From: a virus
DNA length: 46,890 nt
IMG/VR virus record: IMGVR_UViG_3300012683_000005
Location: 1 to 46,890 of that record
Reading direction: 5' to 3' (one strand)
Positions 29,932 to 39,267 of this stretch are shown one piece after another. The notes under the pieces are model-generated. The model ran no database searches. It worked only from the letters and a program-made list of their open reading frames with translations, and had not been told where the DNA came from. A program made the translations under genes and the position numbers. Each line of letters begins with the position of its first letter. The first letter of the stretch is position 1.

Positions 29932-32900
29932 TGGGCGCATTCGATGATCTGATCCCTGCTAGCGCAGGCGCATTCTCCGATCTCGTCCCACGCCGGGAAC
30001 CCGCGGGCGGTATCTGGGATGCGCTTGTCGCTGGGGGGCAACGCTCTGCCACGGGGCTGCTGCTGCGTGGCAAGTTGCCTGATGTGGTACTCGATCCTCA
30101 TCATGCATCATGGTACGAGCAAGCTCTTGGGAGCGTTGCCGAAGTCAGTTCCGACATCGTTCCAGCTGTGGCCGGAGCTGTTGCTGGTGGCCTCGGCGGT
30201 CGCGCCGCTGGCGGTAACGTTGGGCAGCTTCTTGGGACTGGAGCGGGCATGATGGCAGTCCCTACAGCAATCCGCGAATCCCTGACACGCGCTTATCAAA
30301 CAGGTGAAGCGGACAGCAGCATGGACTTTTTGGCGCGTTCCCGTATCGCTATCAAAGGCATGTCGGAACCTGATGTACTCAAGGCGACGGGGAAGGCTGC
30401 CTTGGTTGGCGCCGCCACTCTGGGTATGGGCAGACTCTTCGCCCCCCTCGGCCGAGTTGTCCAAGCTGGGGCAGAGGTCGGAACTATGACTGTCGCTCCA
30501 GCCGCTCTTGAGGGTCATCTGCCCGAGCCGCAGGACTTCGTGAACGCTGCAATAGTGGTAGGCGGGATGAAGGTAGCCGGGCATGTGGCTGCGAAACTCA
30601 CCAATATCTACGCCAAGACAGGTAAGGCTCCGGAGGAAGTTCTAGCGGATGCCAAGATCGACCCGACAATCACCGAGGATTTGAAGGCGGCAGGAACCGA
30701 AATCCCGCGCGCCTACCGCCCACTCGCAGCAGAGGAGAATGCCCGTGCCGCTGTACCCGATCCGAGCAAAGCGCAAGCCGTGGCTGAGAGCCCATTCGCC
30801 GAGGTTCCACAAGCTCAAGGCGAGCCGACCAAACCAACGCACGTCAATTACAACTACATCAATACGACACCAGAGGTGGACGGTGCATTAGCGCGCCTAT
30901 CGAATATCTACGAGCAGGAGATTCAAGGCGAGCGTCGCGGAACTGTACCGCGAGAGCAGACCTACGCAGAGGCCGGTGACATCCTGAACCGCATGACCGG
31001 CGGAGACGATGTGGATGTGAAGTCCATGCGTGGCGGACTTGAAACAGATCACGCACTCGGAGCGCGTATCCTTGCGAAGAAGCAACTTGCCATCGGCGCT
31101 GCTGAAGACATGATGAGGACTCGCGGTGAGTACCTACAGCAGGGCACGCCAGAGGCGAAGCTGCAATACCTCGCATCCATCGAGCGCACGGCTACGATAC
31201 TGTCTAACTTCCTCGGCGAACGCGCTGAGATCGGGCGGGCTTTGGAGATACTCAAGACAACGAAGAATGACAGCGAGCGTCTGCGGCAGATACAGCAACT
31301 CGTCGATACGTACAAGAAAGACCCGGATCAGTTGGCGATTGCGATGGGAATGATGGATGAGCCTGGGGCGATGCTGCGAGCGGCGCGCGCTGCAATCGAA
31401 CCTACGAAGTGGGACAAGTTCGTCGAATACATCAAGGCTGGCTGGGTGTCAGGTCCGTGGACACACGCCGCGAACCTTGGCGGCAACGCAGCTTTCATGG
31501 CAATGCGCCCGGTTGTCGAACAGGTCGCCTCCGCTCTTGGAGCGCTGCGTGGAAGTGACCGAGTTACGATGATGCAGCCTCTTGCCCGCGTCATCGGCAA
31601 CATCAACGGCGCTTGGGAAACGATGAAGCTCGCGGCAAAGATATACGAGCTTGAGGGGCCGAAAGGTGTTGCCCTTGCTGCATGGCGATCCGGTGAGAAG
31701 TCGCAGAAGGCAGAGGCGTCGCAAGGGGCCATTTCCGGGAAATGGGGCGAGGTTGTGCGCTCATCCTTCCGTGTGCTCGGGGCCGAGGATGCGCTATTCA
31801 AGACGTTCAATGAACGCGGCGAACTTTACTCGCGTGCTGCCAAGACGGCGACCGAGGAAGGCCTATCGCCTCTGTCGCGTGAATACTGGAACAGGGTTGG
31901 CGATCTCGTATCAAATCCAACAGCTGCTGACCTTGAGGCCGCTACTTCTGCTGGATTGCGAATGACCTTCAATATGCCGCTCGGTGACTTGGGGCGTGCA
32001 GGGCAGACGTTCATCAAGGCGTGGAAGCTGCAACTCCTCGCACCATTCACTCAGACACCAGGGAACATAGCGAAGGAAATGATCCGTCTGACGCCGCTCG
32101 CTCCGTTCATCAAAGAGTGGCGCGAGGCATACGCTCAAGGCGGTGCGGTGCGTGATAAGGCGGTATCTGAACTCATGGTCGGATCGTCAATCATGGCGGG
32201 CACCATTGCCCTATTCATGGCTGGCAAGATCACCGGCAGTTCAATAGATCAGAAGGGGCGCCGCAATGTATCTGCGGCGGCTGGCGTTCAACCTACTAGC
32301 ATAGAGATCAATGGCACTTGGTATGACTACTCTCGTTTGCAGCCGGTCGGAACGATGATCGGGTTGGCTGCTGACATCGCAAATGTCTGGGATAAGCTGG
32401 ACGAGGGCGAGCAGGATAAGGTGCCGAAGATACTTGCAACGGCTTTTGCCAATGCGATCACGAACCAGACAATGCTCCAGGGATTGACCATGTTCGTGCG
32501 TGCTCTCTCAGAACCGCAGCAATTCTTCCCACGTCTTGCACAAAGCTACACGGCATCGCTGATCCCATTCAGCGGATTATCGCGGCAAACTGCTGCAGCA
32601 CTCGACACGGAGCAGCGCAGGATCGACGGCATCAGGGATGCGGTCTACAACACAGTGCCGAAGCTGCGCGAGACTCTCCTCCCGCAGATCAATGTCCTGA
32701 CCGGAGAGCCGCTGCAGGAGAAGGAGCGTTTCCTCGGGCAAAAGACGACAACAGAATCGCAGGACAAGGTGCTGTCCGAAGCCGAGCGTCTCGGCCTATC
32801 CATCCCCGGTGCTCCAGGCAAACTGCATATCGGGAAGCTCACTGGCAAGATTGGCGACGTACCGCTGACTCCTGAGCAGCAGAACAAGTTTTCCGAGACA

Positions 32901-33104
32901 GCAGGAAAACTCGCTCATCAGATCATGACGCCACTGGTTGAAAGCCCAGCTTGGGATTCGATGAAGGATGCGGCTAAGAAGCAGATTTATAAGAAAGTCT
33001 TTGCTCGTGCGCGTAAGATGGGCGCAGCAATGGCCCTTCCGGGTGAGGACCGCGCTGCTCTTGCTCAAGGGATAGCCGATCAATTCGTGGAGCAGCTGCA
33101 ATGA
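29931..33104 (+). CDS. Large internal virion protein, gp16-like, 1057 aa
   Basis: Largest of the three internal core proteins. The N-terminus has twin copies of a short motif (GAFDDLIPASAG, GAFSDLVPRREP). Gly/Ala-rich hydrophobic stretches (AVAGAVAGGLGGRAAGGNVG, AGMMAVPTAI; SSIMAGTIALFMAGKITGSS) may insert in membranes. A central segment GPWTHAANLGGNAAFMAMRP is typical of large phage ejection proteins. I see no lysozyme or transglycosylase signature like that of T7 gp16, so local cell-wall opening, if any, would depend on other proteins. Confidence 0.78.
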   Translation: MGAFDDLIPASAGAFSDLVPRREPAGGIWDALVAGGQRSATGLLLRGKLPDVVLDPHHASWYEQALGSVAEVSSDIVPAVAGAVAGGLGGRAAGGNVGQLLGTGAGMMAVPTAIRESLTRAYQTGEADSSMDFLARSRIAIKGMSEPDVLKATGKAALVGAATLGMGRLFAPLGRVVQAGAEVGTMTVAPAALEGHLPEPQDFVNAAIVVGGMKVAGHVAAKLTNIYAKTGKAPEEVLADAKIDPTITEDLKAAGTEIPRAYRPLAAEENARAAVPDPSKAQAVAESPFAEVPQAQGEPTKPTHVNYNYINTTPEVDGALARLSNIYEQEIQGERRGTVPREQTYAEAGDILNRMTGGDDVDVKSMRGGLETDHALGARILAKKQLAIGAAEDMMRTRGEYLQQGTPEAKLQYLASIERTATILSNFLGERAEIGRALEILKTTKNDSERLRQIQQLVDTYKKDPDQLAIAMGMMDEPGAMLRAARAAIEPTKWDKFVEYIKAGWVSGPWTHAANLGGNAAFMAMRPVVEQVASALGALRGSDRVTMMQPLARVIGNINGAWETMKLAAKIYELEGPKGVALAAWRSGEKSQKAEASQGAISGKWGEVVRSSFRVLGAEDALFKTFNERGELYSRAAKTATEEGLSPLSREYWNRVGDLVSNPTAADLEAATSAGLRMTFNMPLGDLGRAGQTFIKAWKLQLLAPFTQTPGNIAKEMIRLTPLAPFIKEWREAYAQGGAVRDKAVSELMVGSSIMAGTIALFMAGKITGSSIDQKGRRNVSAAAGVQPTSIEINGTWYDYSRLQPVGTMIGLAADIANVWDKLDEGEQDKVPKILATAFANAITNQTMLQGLTMFVRALSEPQQFFPRLAQSYTASLIPFSGLSRQTAAALDTEQRRIDGIRDAVYNTVPKLRETLLPQINVLTGEPLQEKERFLGQKTTTESQDKVLSEAERLGLSIPGAPGKLHIGKLTGKIGDVPLTPEQQNKFSETAGKLAHQIMTPLVESPAWDSMKDAAKKQIYKKVFARARKMGAAMALPGEDRAALAQGIADQFVEQLQ

Positions 33105-33337
33105 GCGATCTGGCAGATATGCTTCTGGAGGCAGAGCAGGAGGCTGCGGCAGAAGCAGAGGAACGGCAGGTCGTGGCCTCGCAGCTTGCTGAACTTAGCA
33201 CCAAGATTGCGGAACTATCTGCAGCAATCGAACGCCTAGCGCAGCTAGCGGCAGTCAAGGCCGGTGCACGCAAAGTGAGCGTGACGGTTACCGGGCGTGA
33301 TGAAAATGACCGCATCAAGAGCTTCACGGTGAACTGA
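33101..33337 (+). CDS. Small coiled-coil protein, 78 aa
   Basis: Heptad-like acidic helix (LADMLLEAEQEAAAEAEERQ, LAELSTKIAELSAAIERLAQ) with a basic beta-like tail (ARKVSVTVTGRDENDRIKSF). Overlaps genes on both sides by 4 and 1 bases. A tail or fibre connector is possible. Function unknown. Confidence 0.7.
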   Translation: MSDLADMLLEAEQEAAAEAEERQVVASQLAELSTKIAELSAAIERLAQLAAVKAGARKVSVTVTGRDENDRIKSFTVN

Positions 33338-34035
33338 TGACCACGTTAGTCCAGCACAAGCTTGGCGAGACCGCTCTGAATCAGGCGACGGTCGCGATTA
33401 CTGTCTCCTCTACGGGGGCGGGGAATCTAGGGGTTGTTGGCGCAGGGAATACTGGGACTCTCACAGTCTCCGGAGTTGCTGACAACGCCGCTGGCGGGTC
33501 CAGCATTTATACACAAGTCCCGGGCGCCACATTTAACGGTACTGCCAACGACAAGGGTGATGTTTGGGCGTGTACATCGTTAAAGGCAGGCGCAACGACC
33601 GTAACGATCACATACTCGGCTGCCGACACCTCGATCAAGGATGGCTGGTTCTACGAGGTTAGCGGACTCACCAGTCCTGTCACTGACGGTATCAATGCCC
33701 TCTCTGCGCAAACTGGGGCTGGGGACAGTTCCGACACCGGCGCGCCTGTCACCACGACAGCGACAGACGGGTTCATCTTTGCTCTGATAATAACAAGCAA
33801 CAGCATCACTCAGAACCCGAAGACTGGCAACGAATTCACCTCTGGCGGCGACATACAGCCAACCACAGGCAATGCCGTGTGCACGCTCATTTCCACGACC
33901 GCCGTCACGCATACGCCAGTCTGGTTGGATAACGCCGCAGGAGCTACTTTTGGAGCTGCCACAGTGGCGTTTAAGGCAGGCGGCACCGGATTCCCCGGAC
34001 TCCTGAGCGTTCCTGTTACATTGGTTATAGTGTGA
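33337..34035 (+). CDS. Beta-rich Thr/Ser/Gly-rich virion protein, 232 aa
   Basis: Sequence rich in Thr, Ser, Gly, Ala and Val with regular strand patterns (ATVAITVSSTGAGNLGVVGA, GTLTVSGVADNAAGGSSIYT, TSIKDGWFYEVSGLTSPVTD). It resembles jelly-roll or Ig-like phage surface proteins. Overlaps the preceding stop. It is first of the fibre-type genes. Confidence 0.7.
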   Translation: MTTLVQHKLGETALNQATVAITVSSTGAGNLGVVGAGNTGTLTVSGVADNAAGGSSIYTQVPGATFNGTANDKGDVWACTSLKAGATTVTITYSAADTSIKDGWFYEVSGLTSPVTDGINALSAQTGAGDSSDTGAPVTTTATDGFIFALIITSNSITQNPKTGNEFTSGGDIQPTTGNAVCTLISTTAVTHTPVWLDNAAGATFGAATVAFKAGGTGFPGLLSVPVTLVIV

Positions 34036-34036
34036 C

Positions 34037-35581
34037 ATGGTCGACAATGTAATCGTCACACCGAGCGCAAGCTACACCGTAGCTGCTGAGGATATCGGCG
34101 CCAGCGTAGAGGTCCAGCGCGTCAAGATAGTTCTCGGCACCGTCGATGTCGATGGCGGGAATGTCGGAACAACGAACCCGATGCCGATCAGTGGTACGGT
34201 CGCCGTGCCAGCCGGACTCTCGGTATCAGCGCAAGTCAGCGGAACGGTAACGGTTGCTGCTGGCTTATCAGTATCCGCCGTAGTTTCAGGTACGGTAACT
34301 GCCGCTGTTCCTGCCGGGCTATCAGTGTCTGCTGTTGTAAGCGGCACAGTGACGGCGGTTGTGACGGGTGCGGTAAGTATTTCTGCCATGCCCGCAGTCT
34401 CAATTTCAGTGAGCGCCGTGCTCGGGACAGTGGTAACGGTTCTAGGAACTGTCGCTGTCAATGTCGTTGCGGGTGGGGCAGCCCCAGGAACTACAGCGGC
34501 TACGCAATCTGCGATCAGCGGTCAAGTAGTGTGGCTTGCGCCGACGCAGACTGTTACCGCAACGGTGAATACTATTGCTGCCGGATTCTCTGTCCAGGCG
34601 CTAGTTACTGGACCAGTAAGCATCTCGGCAATGCCAGCTGTGTCAATCTCCGTCTCGGCCGCCTTGGGAACGGTGATAACGATCCTCGGAACCCAAGTCG
34701 TGTCAGTGGTTCCCGGTGTGTCGGTGAACGCACTGGTGACAGGCGTTGTAAGCGTATCCGTTCTCCCAGCGGTATCCATTTCGGTGTCGGCAGCACTTGG
34801 AACAGTCATCACGATACTCGGCACGCAAGTTGTCAGTGTGGTTCCGGGTCTTTCAGTGTCGGCACAAATTTCTGGCGTAGTCAGTGTATCGGTCCTACCC
34901 GCTGTTTCGATATCGGTTAGCGCGATACTAGGAACAGTAGTAACCGTTCTTGGCACGGTATTGGTTTCGCAGGCCGGACTAGTTTTCACGACCGCCATTC
35001 CGACAGTCACAGCAACCGGGCCTATCTTCTGGCTTGCCAATACTGTGACAGTCACGGTGACGGCGACGGTGACTGGATCGCTCATCATCTCCGGCATTGC
35101 TCCGGCGACAACCGCGTTGGTGTCTGGCAATACTGGGATGCCGGTATGGCCTGGGACGCCACCATATGCGGCTGTTCTAATCGCTGTTACTTCAACCGCA
35201 TTGGCAAGTGGGGCTGCTACGCTGTTGATGACCGTATGGACTGGTGCTGCTTTAGCAACCGCTGCGGCTAGTTTTTATGTAGTGCCAGCTGGGAAACAGT
35301 TGCGCGTTCTATCGTTGGGATTGGTGATGCACAACTCGATCACCACGACGCCAGTTCTGGCCTTCGCTGCCGTGTTACAAACAGCAGGCGCACCAGCCAT
35401 TTCGGCTACTACTCCACAAGCAATACGCGTTGCTGCAGCTATAGCAACGACAGGTATATTTGCCTCTGGCATCGCTCAAGGGCAGCAAGATATTGCGGCA
35501 GGCGTATCAGTCGGTATGCTGGCCTCCATGAACACCACTGGTAATATAGATTCAATCGTGGCCGTGGGATATTTATTCTAG
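34037..35581 (+). CDS. Val/Ser/Ala/Thr repeat protein, fibre-like, 514 aa
   Basis: The N-terminal about 50 residues are a normal domain. Residues about 55-115 repeat (P)AGLSVSA-x-VSGTVT four times. Residues about 115-330 repeat a longer unit (PAVSISVSA-x-LGTV-x-T-x-LGT, then VVPGLSVSA-type) four or five times. A C-terminal domain (about 360-514) follows, which may trimerise or bind. The repeats are very regular in protein sequence but differ in codons, so selection acts on the peptide. Such regular strand repeats suggest a beta-helix or fibre shaft. Ser is spaced regularly next to Val/Ile, a good acceptor context for O-glycosylation; the second GT41 gene lies 313 bases downstream of its stop. 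Confidence 0.75.
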   Translation: MVDNVIVTPSASYTVAAEDIGASVEVQRVKIVLGTVDVDGGNVGTTNPMPISGTVAVPAGLSVSAQVSGTVTVAAGLSVSAVVSGTVTAAVPAGLSVSAVVSGTVTAVVTGAVSISAMPAVSISVSAVLGTVVTVLGTVAVNVVAGGAAPGTTAATQSAISGQVVWLAPTQTVTATVNTIAAGFSVQALVTGPVSISAMPAVSISVSAALGTVITILGTQVVSVVPGVSVNALVTGVVSVSVLPAVSISVSAALGTVITILGTQVVSVVPGLSVSAQISGVVSVSVLPAVSISVSAILGTVVTVLGTVLVSQAGLVFTTAIPTVTATGPIFWLANTVTVTVTATVTGSLIISGIAPATTALVSGNTGMPVWPGTPPYAAVLIAVTSTALASGAATLLMTVWTGAALATAAASFYVVPAGKQLRVLSLGLVMHNSITTTPVLAFAAVLQTAGAPAISATTPQAIRVAAAIATTGIFASGIAQGQQDIAAGVSVGMLASMNTTGNIDSIVAVGYLF

Positions 35582-35589
35582 GAACTATC

Positions 35590-35895
35590 ATGCCGTGGAC
35601 AACAGAAGGAAGGAAAGTCAATCCCCTCTCTGGCGCTCTTCTAGCCGATACTGGGCCACTCAGCCCAGGCGGTGCCATGAATTTTGTAGTAATTGGTTCA
35701 TCGACCGTTGTTGGCTTTGTCGCTCTACAACTCAGGGATTCTGCCAATCAGAATACGGTCACAGACCATTACATTAACTTGAGCGATCCTATCCATATGA
35801 AATTCGAGAATATGTCCTTCGGTGAAGGACAACGATTTAGAATCGTTGTTGATCTTGCAATCGTCGGCTCCATTCAAGCGGGGATACTTTACTGA
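35590..35895 (+). CDS. Small beta-rich protein, 101 aa
   Basis: Strands such as MNFVVIGSSTVVGFVALQLR and FRIVVDLAIVGSIQAGILY suggest a small beta-sandwich. It lies between the repeat fibre and the second GT41 gene with a one-base overlap to the latter (TGATG). Function unknown; a fibre cap or lectin-like domain is possible. Confidence 0.65.
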   Translation: MPWTTEGRKVNPLSGALLADTGPLSPGGAMNFVVIGSSTVVGFVALQLRDSANQNTVTDHYINLSDPIHMKFENMSFGEGQRFRIVVDLAIVGSIQAGILY

Positions 35896-37568
35896 TGAGC
35901 CAGCCTTACATCATCGTTCCGCCATCAGGCTCAGATCAGGCAGACGAATGGGTCAAGCTCGGCGTTAATGCACAAGTCGAAGGGCGCCTCCCGCAAGCGC
36001 AGCAGCACTACCAGCAGGCTTTGCGCCTTGATCCGCGCCACGCGATTGCCACGCAGAATCTTGCCATCGTATTCGCGCAGTCCAGTCTCATCAACGAGGG
36101 ACTACTCACAATCGAGCGTGCGGCCATGATGGATGGCGTGCATGCAGTCATTCAGCGCAACTGGGCACTGATGGCTCTTGAGGCAGATCAGATAGACGCA
36201 GCCCTTGCTGCTGGACACAGGGGCGTCGAGATGAAGCCCAACGCAGAGACTCGGCTTGCCTTGGCAATGGTGCTCTCAACTGCCGGTCGTCCGCAGGAAG
36301 CCATACCGCTCTACAACGACATGCTGCGCGAGGACCCTAAACATCCTTCAGCCGGGCCGAACGCCTGCTTCGTGCAGACGCTTACGAACGCCACGCCGAA
36401 GGAACTCTTTGAGCAAAGGAAGAAATGGTACGACGCGAACCGATATACTGGGACGGTCGATCCGCATCGTAATGCCAAGACCGAGCGCACGCTGCGGATA
36501 GGCTATGTCGGTGGTGATTTCAAATGTCACAGTGCGGCGATGATTTTCGGGAACGTTCTCCTGCACCACAGCAAGGACTTCGAGATATACCTGTATGCGA
36601 GCCTTCCGTGCGACGCTGACAAGGACGCACAGACGAAAAAATACAAATCAATCGGCACCTGGCGTGACATCGAGAAGCTGACCGATGAGCAGGCCGCGGA
36701 ACAGATCAGAGCCGATAAGATCGATATCCTGGTTGACTTGGCTGGGCACACGAACGGTGGTCGCCTAACACTTTTCACGCGGAAGCCTGCTCCGATCCAA
36801 TGCACGGGCTGGGGCTTCGCTCACGGCACAGGCTGTTCCGAGATCGATTACTTCTTCGCAGACCCTATCGCTGTTCCTGTTGAGGAGCGCGAGTTCTACG
36901 CGGAGAGGATATGGGACCTACCCTGCATTGTGACCTATGACTCGCCGATTGATTACAACCTCTCGGCAAAGTCAATGCTGCCGTACCACAAGAACGGGTA
37001 CATTACTTTCGGCTCCTACGCTCGCTACGAGAAGCTTTCTGACGAATGCCTCGCCACGTTCGCCGAGATCATGCGCCGCGTGCCGGATGCTCGTCTAGAG
37101 TTCAAGGATCACGGTTTCAAGCGGCCGTATTCGATCAAGCGCGTCCTGTCTGCCATGCAGGATGTCACGCCAGAGCGGCTGCTCTTTTCTATCGCCACCA
37201 GCCACCCGGAGCACATGCAGACCTATCAACAGGCTGACCTGATCCTAGACCCGTTCCCGCATACCGGCGGAGTGGTCGGGATGGAGCAACTCTACATGGG
37301 CGTGCCGATGGTGACGCTCTACGGCACTCAGGCGTCCGGGCGCTCGTCCAGTTCTGTGCTGACTGCTATGGGACATGGAGACTGGATCGCAAAGACGCGC
37401 GAGGAATATGTCGAGAAGGCTGTAGCGATGGCAAACGACATCCCAATGCTCACGAAAGCACGCAAGACGCTTCGAGATGAACTGCTTGCATCGCCGGTGG
37501 TGAAAGACTACGCTCTCGCGGTCGAAGCCGCCTACAAGGAGATGTGGCGTGCATGGATCAGTAAATGA
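35895..37568 (+). CDS. Second TPR + GT41 glycosyltransferase, 557 aa
   Basis: Predicted protein O-glycosyltransferase, paralogous to 18286-20064. TPR-like helices occupy about residues 12-165 (AEGRLPQAQQHYQQALRLDP-type: VEGRLPQAQQHYQQALRLDP, MVLSTAGRPQEAIPLYNDML). The GT41 core has RIGYVGGDFKCHSAAMIF with catalytic-type His212, DKIDILVDLAGHTNGGRL, IQCTGWGFAHGTGCSEIDYF, Lys380 (ARYEKLSDEC), and DPFPHTGGVVGMEQLYMGVP. It differs clearly from the first copy outside motifs. It sits among fibre genes, so its likely substrate is a tail or fibre protein (inference). Start overlaps the preceding stop. Confidence 0.9.
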   Translation: MSQPYIIVPPSGSDQADEWVKLGVNAQVEGRLPQAQQHYQQALRLDPRHAIATQNLAIVFAQSSLINEGLLTIERAAMMDGVHAVIQRNWALMALEADQIDAALAAGHRGVEMKPNAETRLALAMVLSTAGRPQEAIPLYNDMLREDPKHPSAGPNACFVQTLTNATPKELFEQRKKWYDANRYTGTVDPHRNAKTERTLRIGYVGGDFKCHSAAMIFGNVLLHHSKDFEIYLYASLPCDADKDAQTKKYKSIGTWRDIEKLTDEQAAEQIRADKIDILVDLAGHTNGGRLTLFTRKPAPIQCTGWGFAHGTGCSEIDYFFADPIAVPVEEREFYAERIWDLPCIVTYDSPIDYNLSAKSMLPYHKNGYITFGSYARYEKLSDECLATFAEIMRRVPDARLEFKDHGFKRPYSIKRVLSAMQDVTPERLLFSIATSHPEHMQTYQQADLILDPFPHTGGVVGMEQLYMGVPMVTLYGTQASGRSSSSVLTAMGHGDWIAKTREEYVEKAVAMANDIPMLTKARKTLRDELLASPVVKDYALAVEAAYKEMWRAWISK

Positions 37569-38035
37569 GTTTGCTGCTCCTATTACGACCGCGCGGGGTT
37601 GCTGGACCTCCGCAGCCGCCATCCATCGTCAGCTTTGCGCCTCCATCTGGGCCAATCGGAACGATGGTCGTGCTCACCGGATCGAGTTTCACTGGCGCCA
37701 CGGACGTATCGTTCAACGGTGTGCCAGCACTCTCGTTCAATGTCGATGCCGATTCGCAGATCACCGTCACGGTTCCATTTGGTGCGACCGACGGGCTGAT
37801 CTCCGTCACCAATCCAATCGGGACCGGGTTCTCGGCAACTCCATTCGATGTAACGGTTCCAGTCGTCGTGGTTCCACCTCCGCCTGTCTTCACCGGAGCT
37901 GGCGGTATAACGGAGTGGCACATCCAGATACCGCAGTTGCCAAAGAAAAGGAAGGTCATCTTCAGCCGCAATGTGGAAAATCAGGACCGAGACGACATCG
38001 AGGACATCATGCGGTTACTGGATGACGAGCTATGA
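37565..38035 (+). CDS. IPT/TIG-domain virion protein, 156 aa
   Basis: Residues about 20-98 form an IPT/TIG Ig-like fold (SFAPPSGPIGTMVVLTGSSF, TGATDVSFNGVPALSFNVDA, SDGLISVTNPIG-type end). This is followed by a Val/Pro-rich linker (VTVPVVVVPPPPVF) and a basic C-terminal region. Ig-like domains of this type decorate phage tails and fibres and can bind surface glycans. ATG overlaps the GT41 stop; the end overlaps the next gene. Confidence 0.78.
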   Translation: MSLLLLLRPRGVAGPPQPPSIVSFAPPSGPIGTMVVLTGSSFTGATDVSFNGVPALSFNVDADSQITVTVPFGATDGLISVTNPIGTGFSATPFDVTVPVVVVPPPPVFTGAGGITEWHIQIPQLPKKRKVIFSRNVENQDRDDIEDIMRLLDDEL

Positions 38036-39267
38036 CTACGGGCGTGCCTGACTTTCCCGTTACCCTTCCAGCCAAGACTGTTGTCGGCAGGCTGGCCTCG
38101 ACAGCTGGTCCAGCAGAGGCCGTTCCAATTGCAGCGCTATCTGCTGCATTGACAGACCCATTAACGGTCACAACTTTGCATGTTGGTCCGCAGACAGGAT
38201 GGACGGCGTTCGAAAAAGCAGCATTTGTAGATACGGCGGAAAACTTCTTCGGTGCTACAAATTTGCCCTTGCTCGGGCTAACGCAGACCAATTACTTTCA
38301 GTTCCTTGGGCATGACGACAGCAATACAGTTCCTAACATAGTCTCGACCTACGCGGTTCTGACTGACAATCATGCGGCAGGTACAAGGGCCTCCTCGGTC
38401 GGATTCGAGGGAGATATTTTCCACACCGGAGCCGGTACTACGACTGGAGAAGCTGGAGTTATCGGGTTTGCGCAGATCGATGCTGGGGTAGTCGGCGATC
38501 AGCTCGGCGTGCAGGGGCAGGCAAAAATCACCGGAGGCTCCGTAACGCGCTCTGCCGCCGTCTACGGCATCAGTGTGATGACAGGTGGTGCGGCAGTCAA
38601 TACTTACGCCGGGTTGTTTGCCGGTCCAGCTCATTCAGGCGGCACCGTCACCAACAACTATGGCGTCTACATTGGATATGTCGGTACTGGCGGATCGAGT
38701 ACCAATTATCAGTTCTATACGGAGACCGCTACCAACCCGGTCGTCATTGATAGACAGGGAAACGTAGGAATCCTGAAAGCTGTTCCTACAGTAGCGTTGG
38801 ATGTTGTAGGGCAGATGAATATTACGAGTTCGATCTCAATAGCCTCTGGTGGTCAATTAGTTGGTGCTGCTGGTTCTAGTGCGGCGCCCACTGCAGCAAA
38901 CAGCGCGATCAATTTGAATTCAGCCGGAACGGCAGCAAATTATGCTGGAATTTTCTTCAACGGCAGCACCACCTACAATACATTTTTTGGCCGCGTACCA
39001 ACCGCCCTCTCCGGGGTTAACGACGGTGTTGGTTTCGTGGCAGGCGGAGTCCTTACGGCTCTATATACGAATACTGGCCTGACGCTGACCGGAACTTTTG
39101 GATGTAACGGAGCTACCACGCAAGCAGCCTCCACGGGTTATGGAACTCCGACCAACGGCGCGAAGCAGGCGAGCTTCGACGCTACTGCAATCACGCTTCC
39201 CAATCTAGCAAAGGCGACCGCGCAACTGATAATCGACCTGAAAGCCATCGGGTTTCTGGCGGCATAA
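38032..39267 (+). CDS. Tail fibre-like protein, 411 aa
   Basis: N-terminal anchor-like segment (FPVTLPAKTVVGRLASTAGP, AEAVPIAALSAAL) similar to the start of the 22356 protein. The middle resembles fibre shafts (DTAENFFGATNLPLLGL, YGVYIGYVGTGGSSTNYQFY, VVIDRQGNVGILKAVPTVAL), and the end DLKAIGFLAA is a short helix as seen at the C-termini of phage fibre proteins. By order it is a likely receptor-binding or fibre protein. Confidence 0.78.
   Translation: MTTGVPDFPVTLPAKTVVGRLASTAGPAEAVPIAALSAALTDPLTVTTLHVGPQTGWTAFEKAAFVDTAENFFGATNLPLLGLTQTNYFQFLGHDDSNTVPNIVSTYAVLTDNHAAGTRASSVGFEGDIFHTGAGTTTGEAGVIGFAQIDAGVVGDQLGVQGQAKITGGSVTRSAAVYGISVMTGGAAVNTYAGLFAGPAHSGGTVTNNYGVYIGYVGTGGSSTNYQFYTETATNPVVIDRQGNVGILKAVPTVALDVVGQMNITSSISIASGGQLVGAAGSSAAPTAANSAINLNSAGTAANYAGIFFNGSTTYNTFFGRVPTALSGVNDGVGFVAGGVLTALYTNTGLTLTGTFGCNGATTQAASTGYGTPTNGAKQASFDATAITLPNLAKATAQLIIDLKAIGFLAA

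Noticed and set aside
34200-34980. Regular repeats that could be mistaken for a CRISPR array
   Set aside because: Units are in-frame protein repeats with differing codons and no constant repeat/spacer pattern.
34522-35130. 202-residue Thr/Val/Pro-rich minus-strand ORF
   Set aside because: Mirror image of the plus-strand repeat gene; low complexity comes from the repeats.
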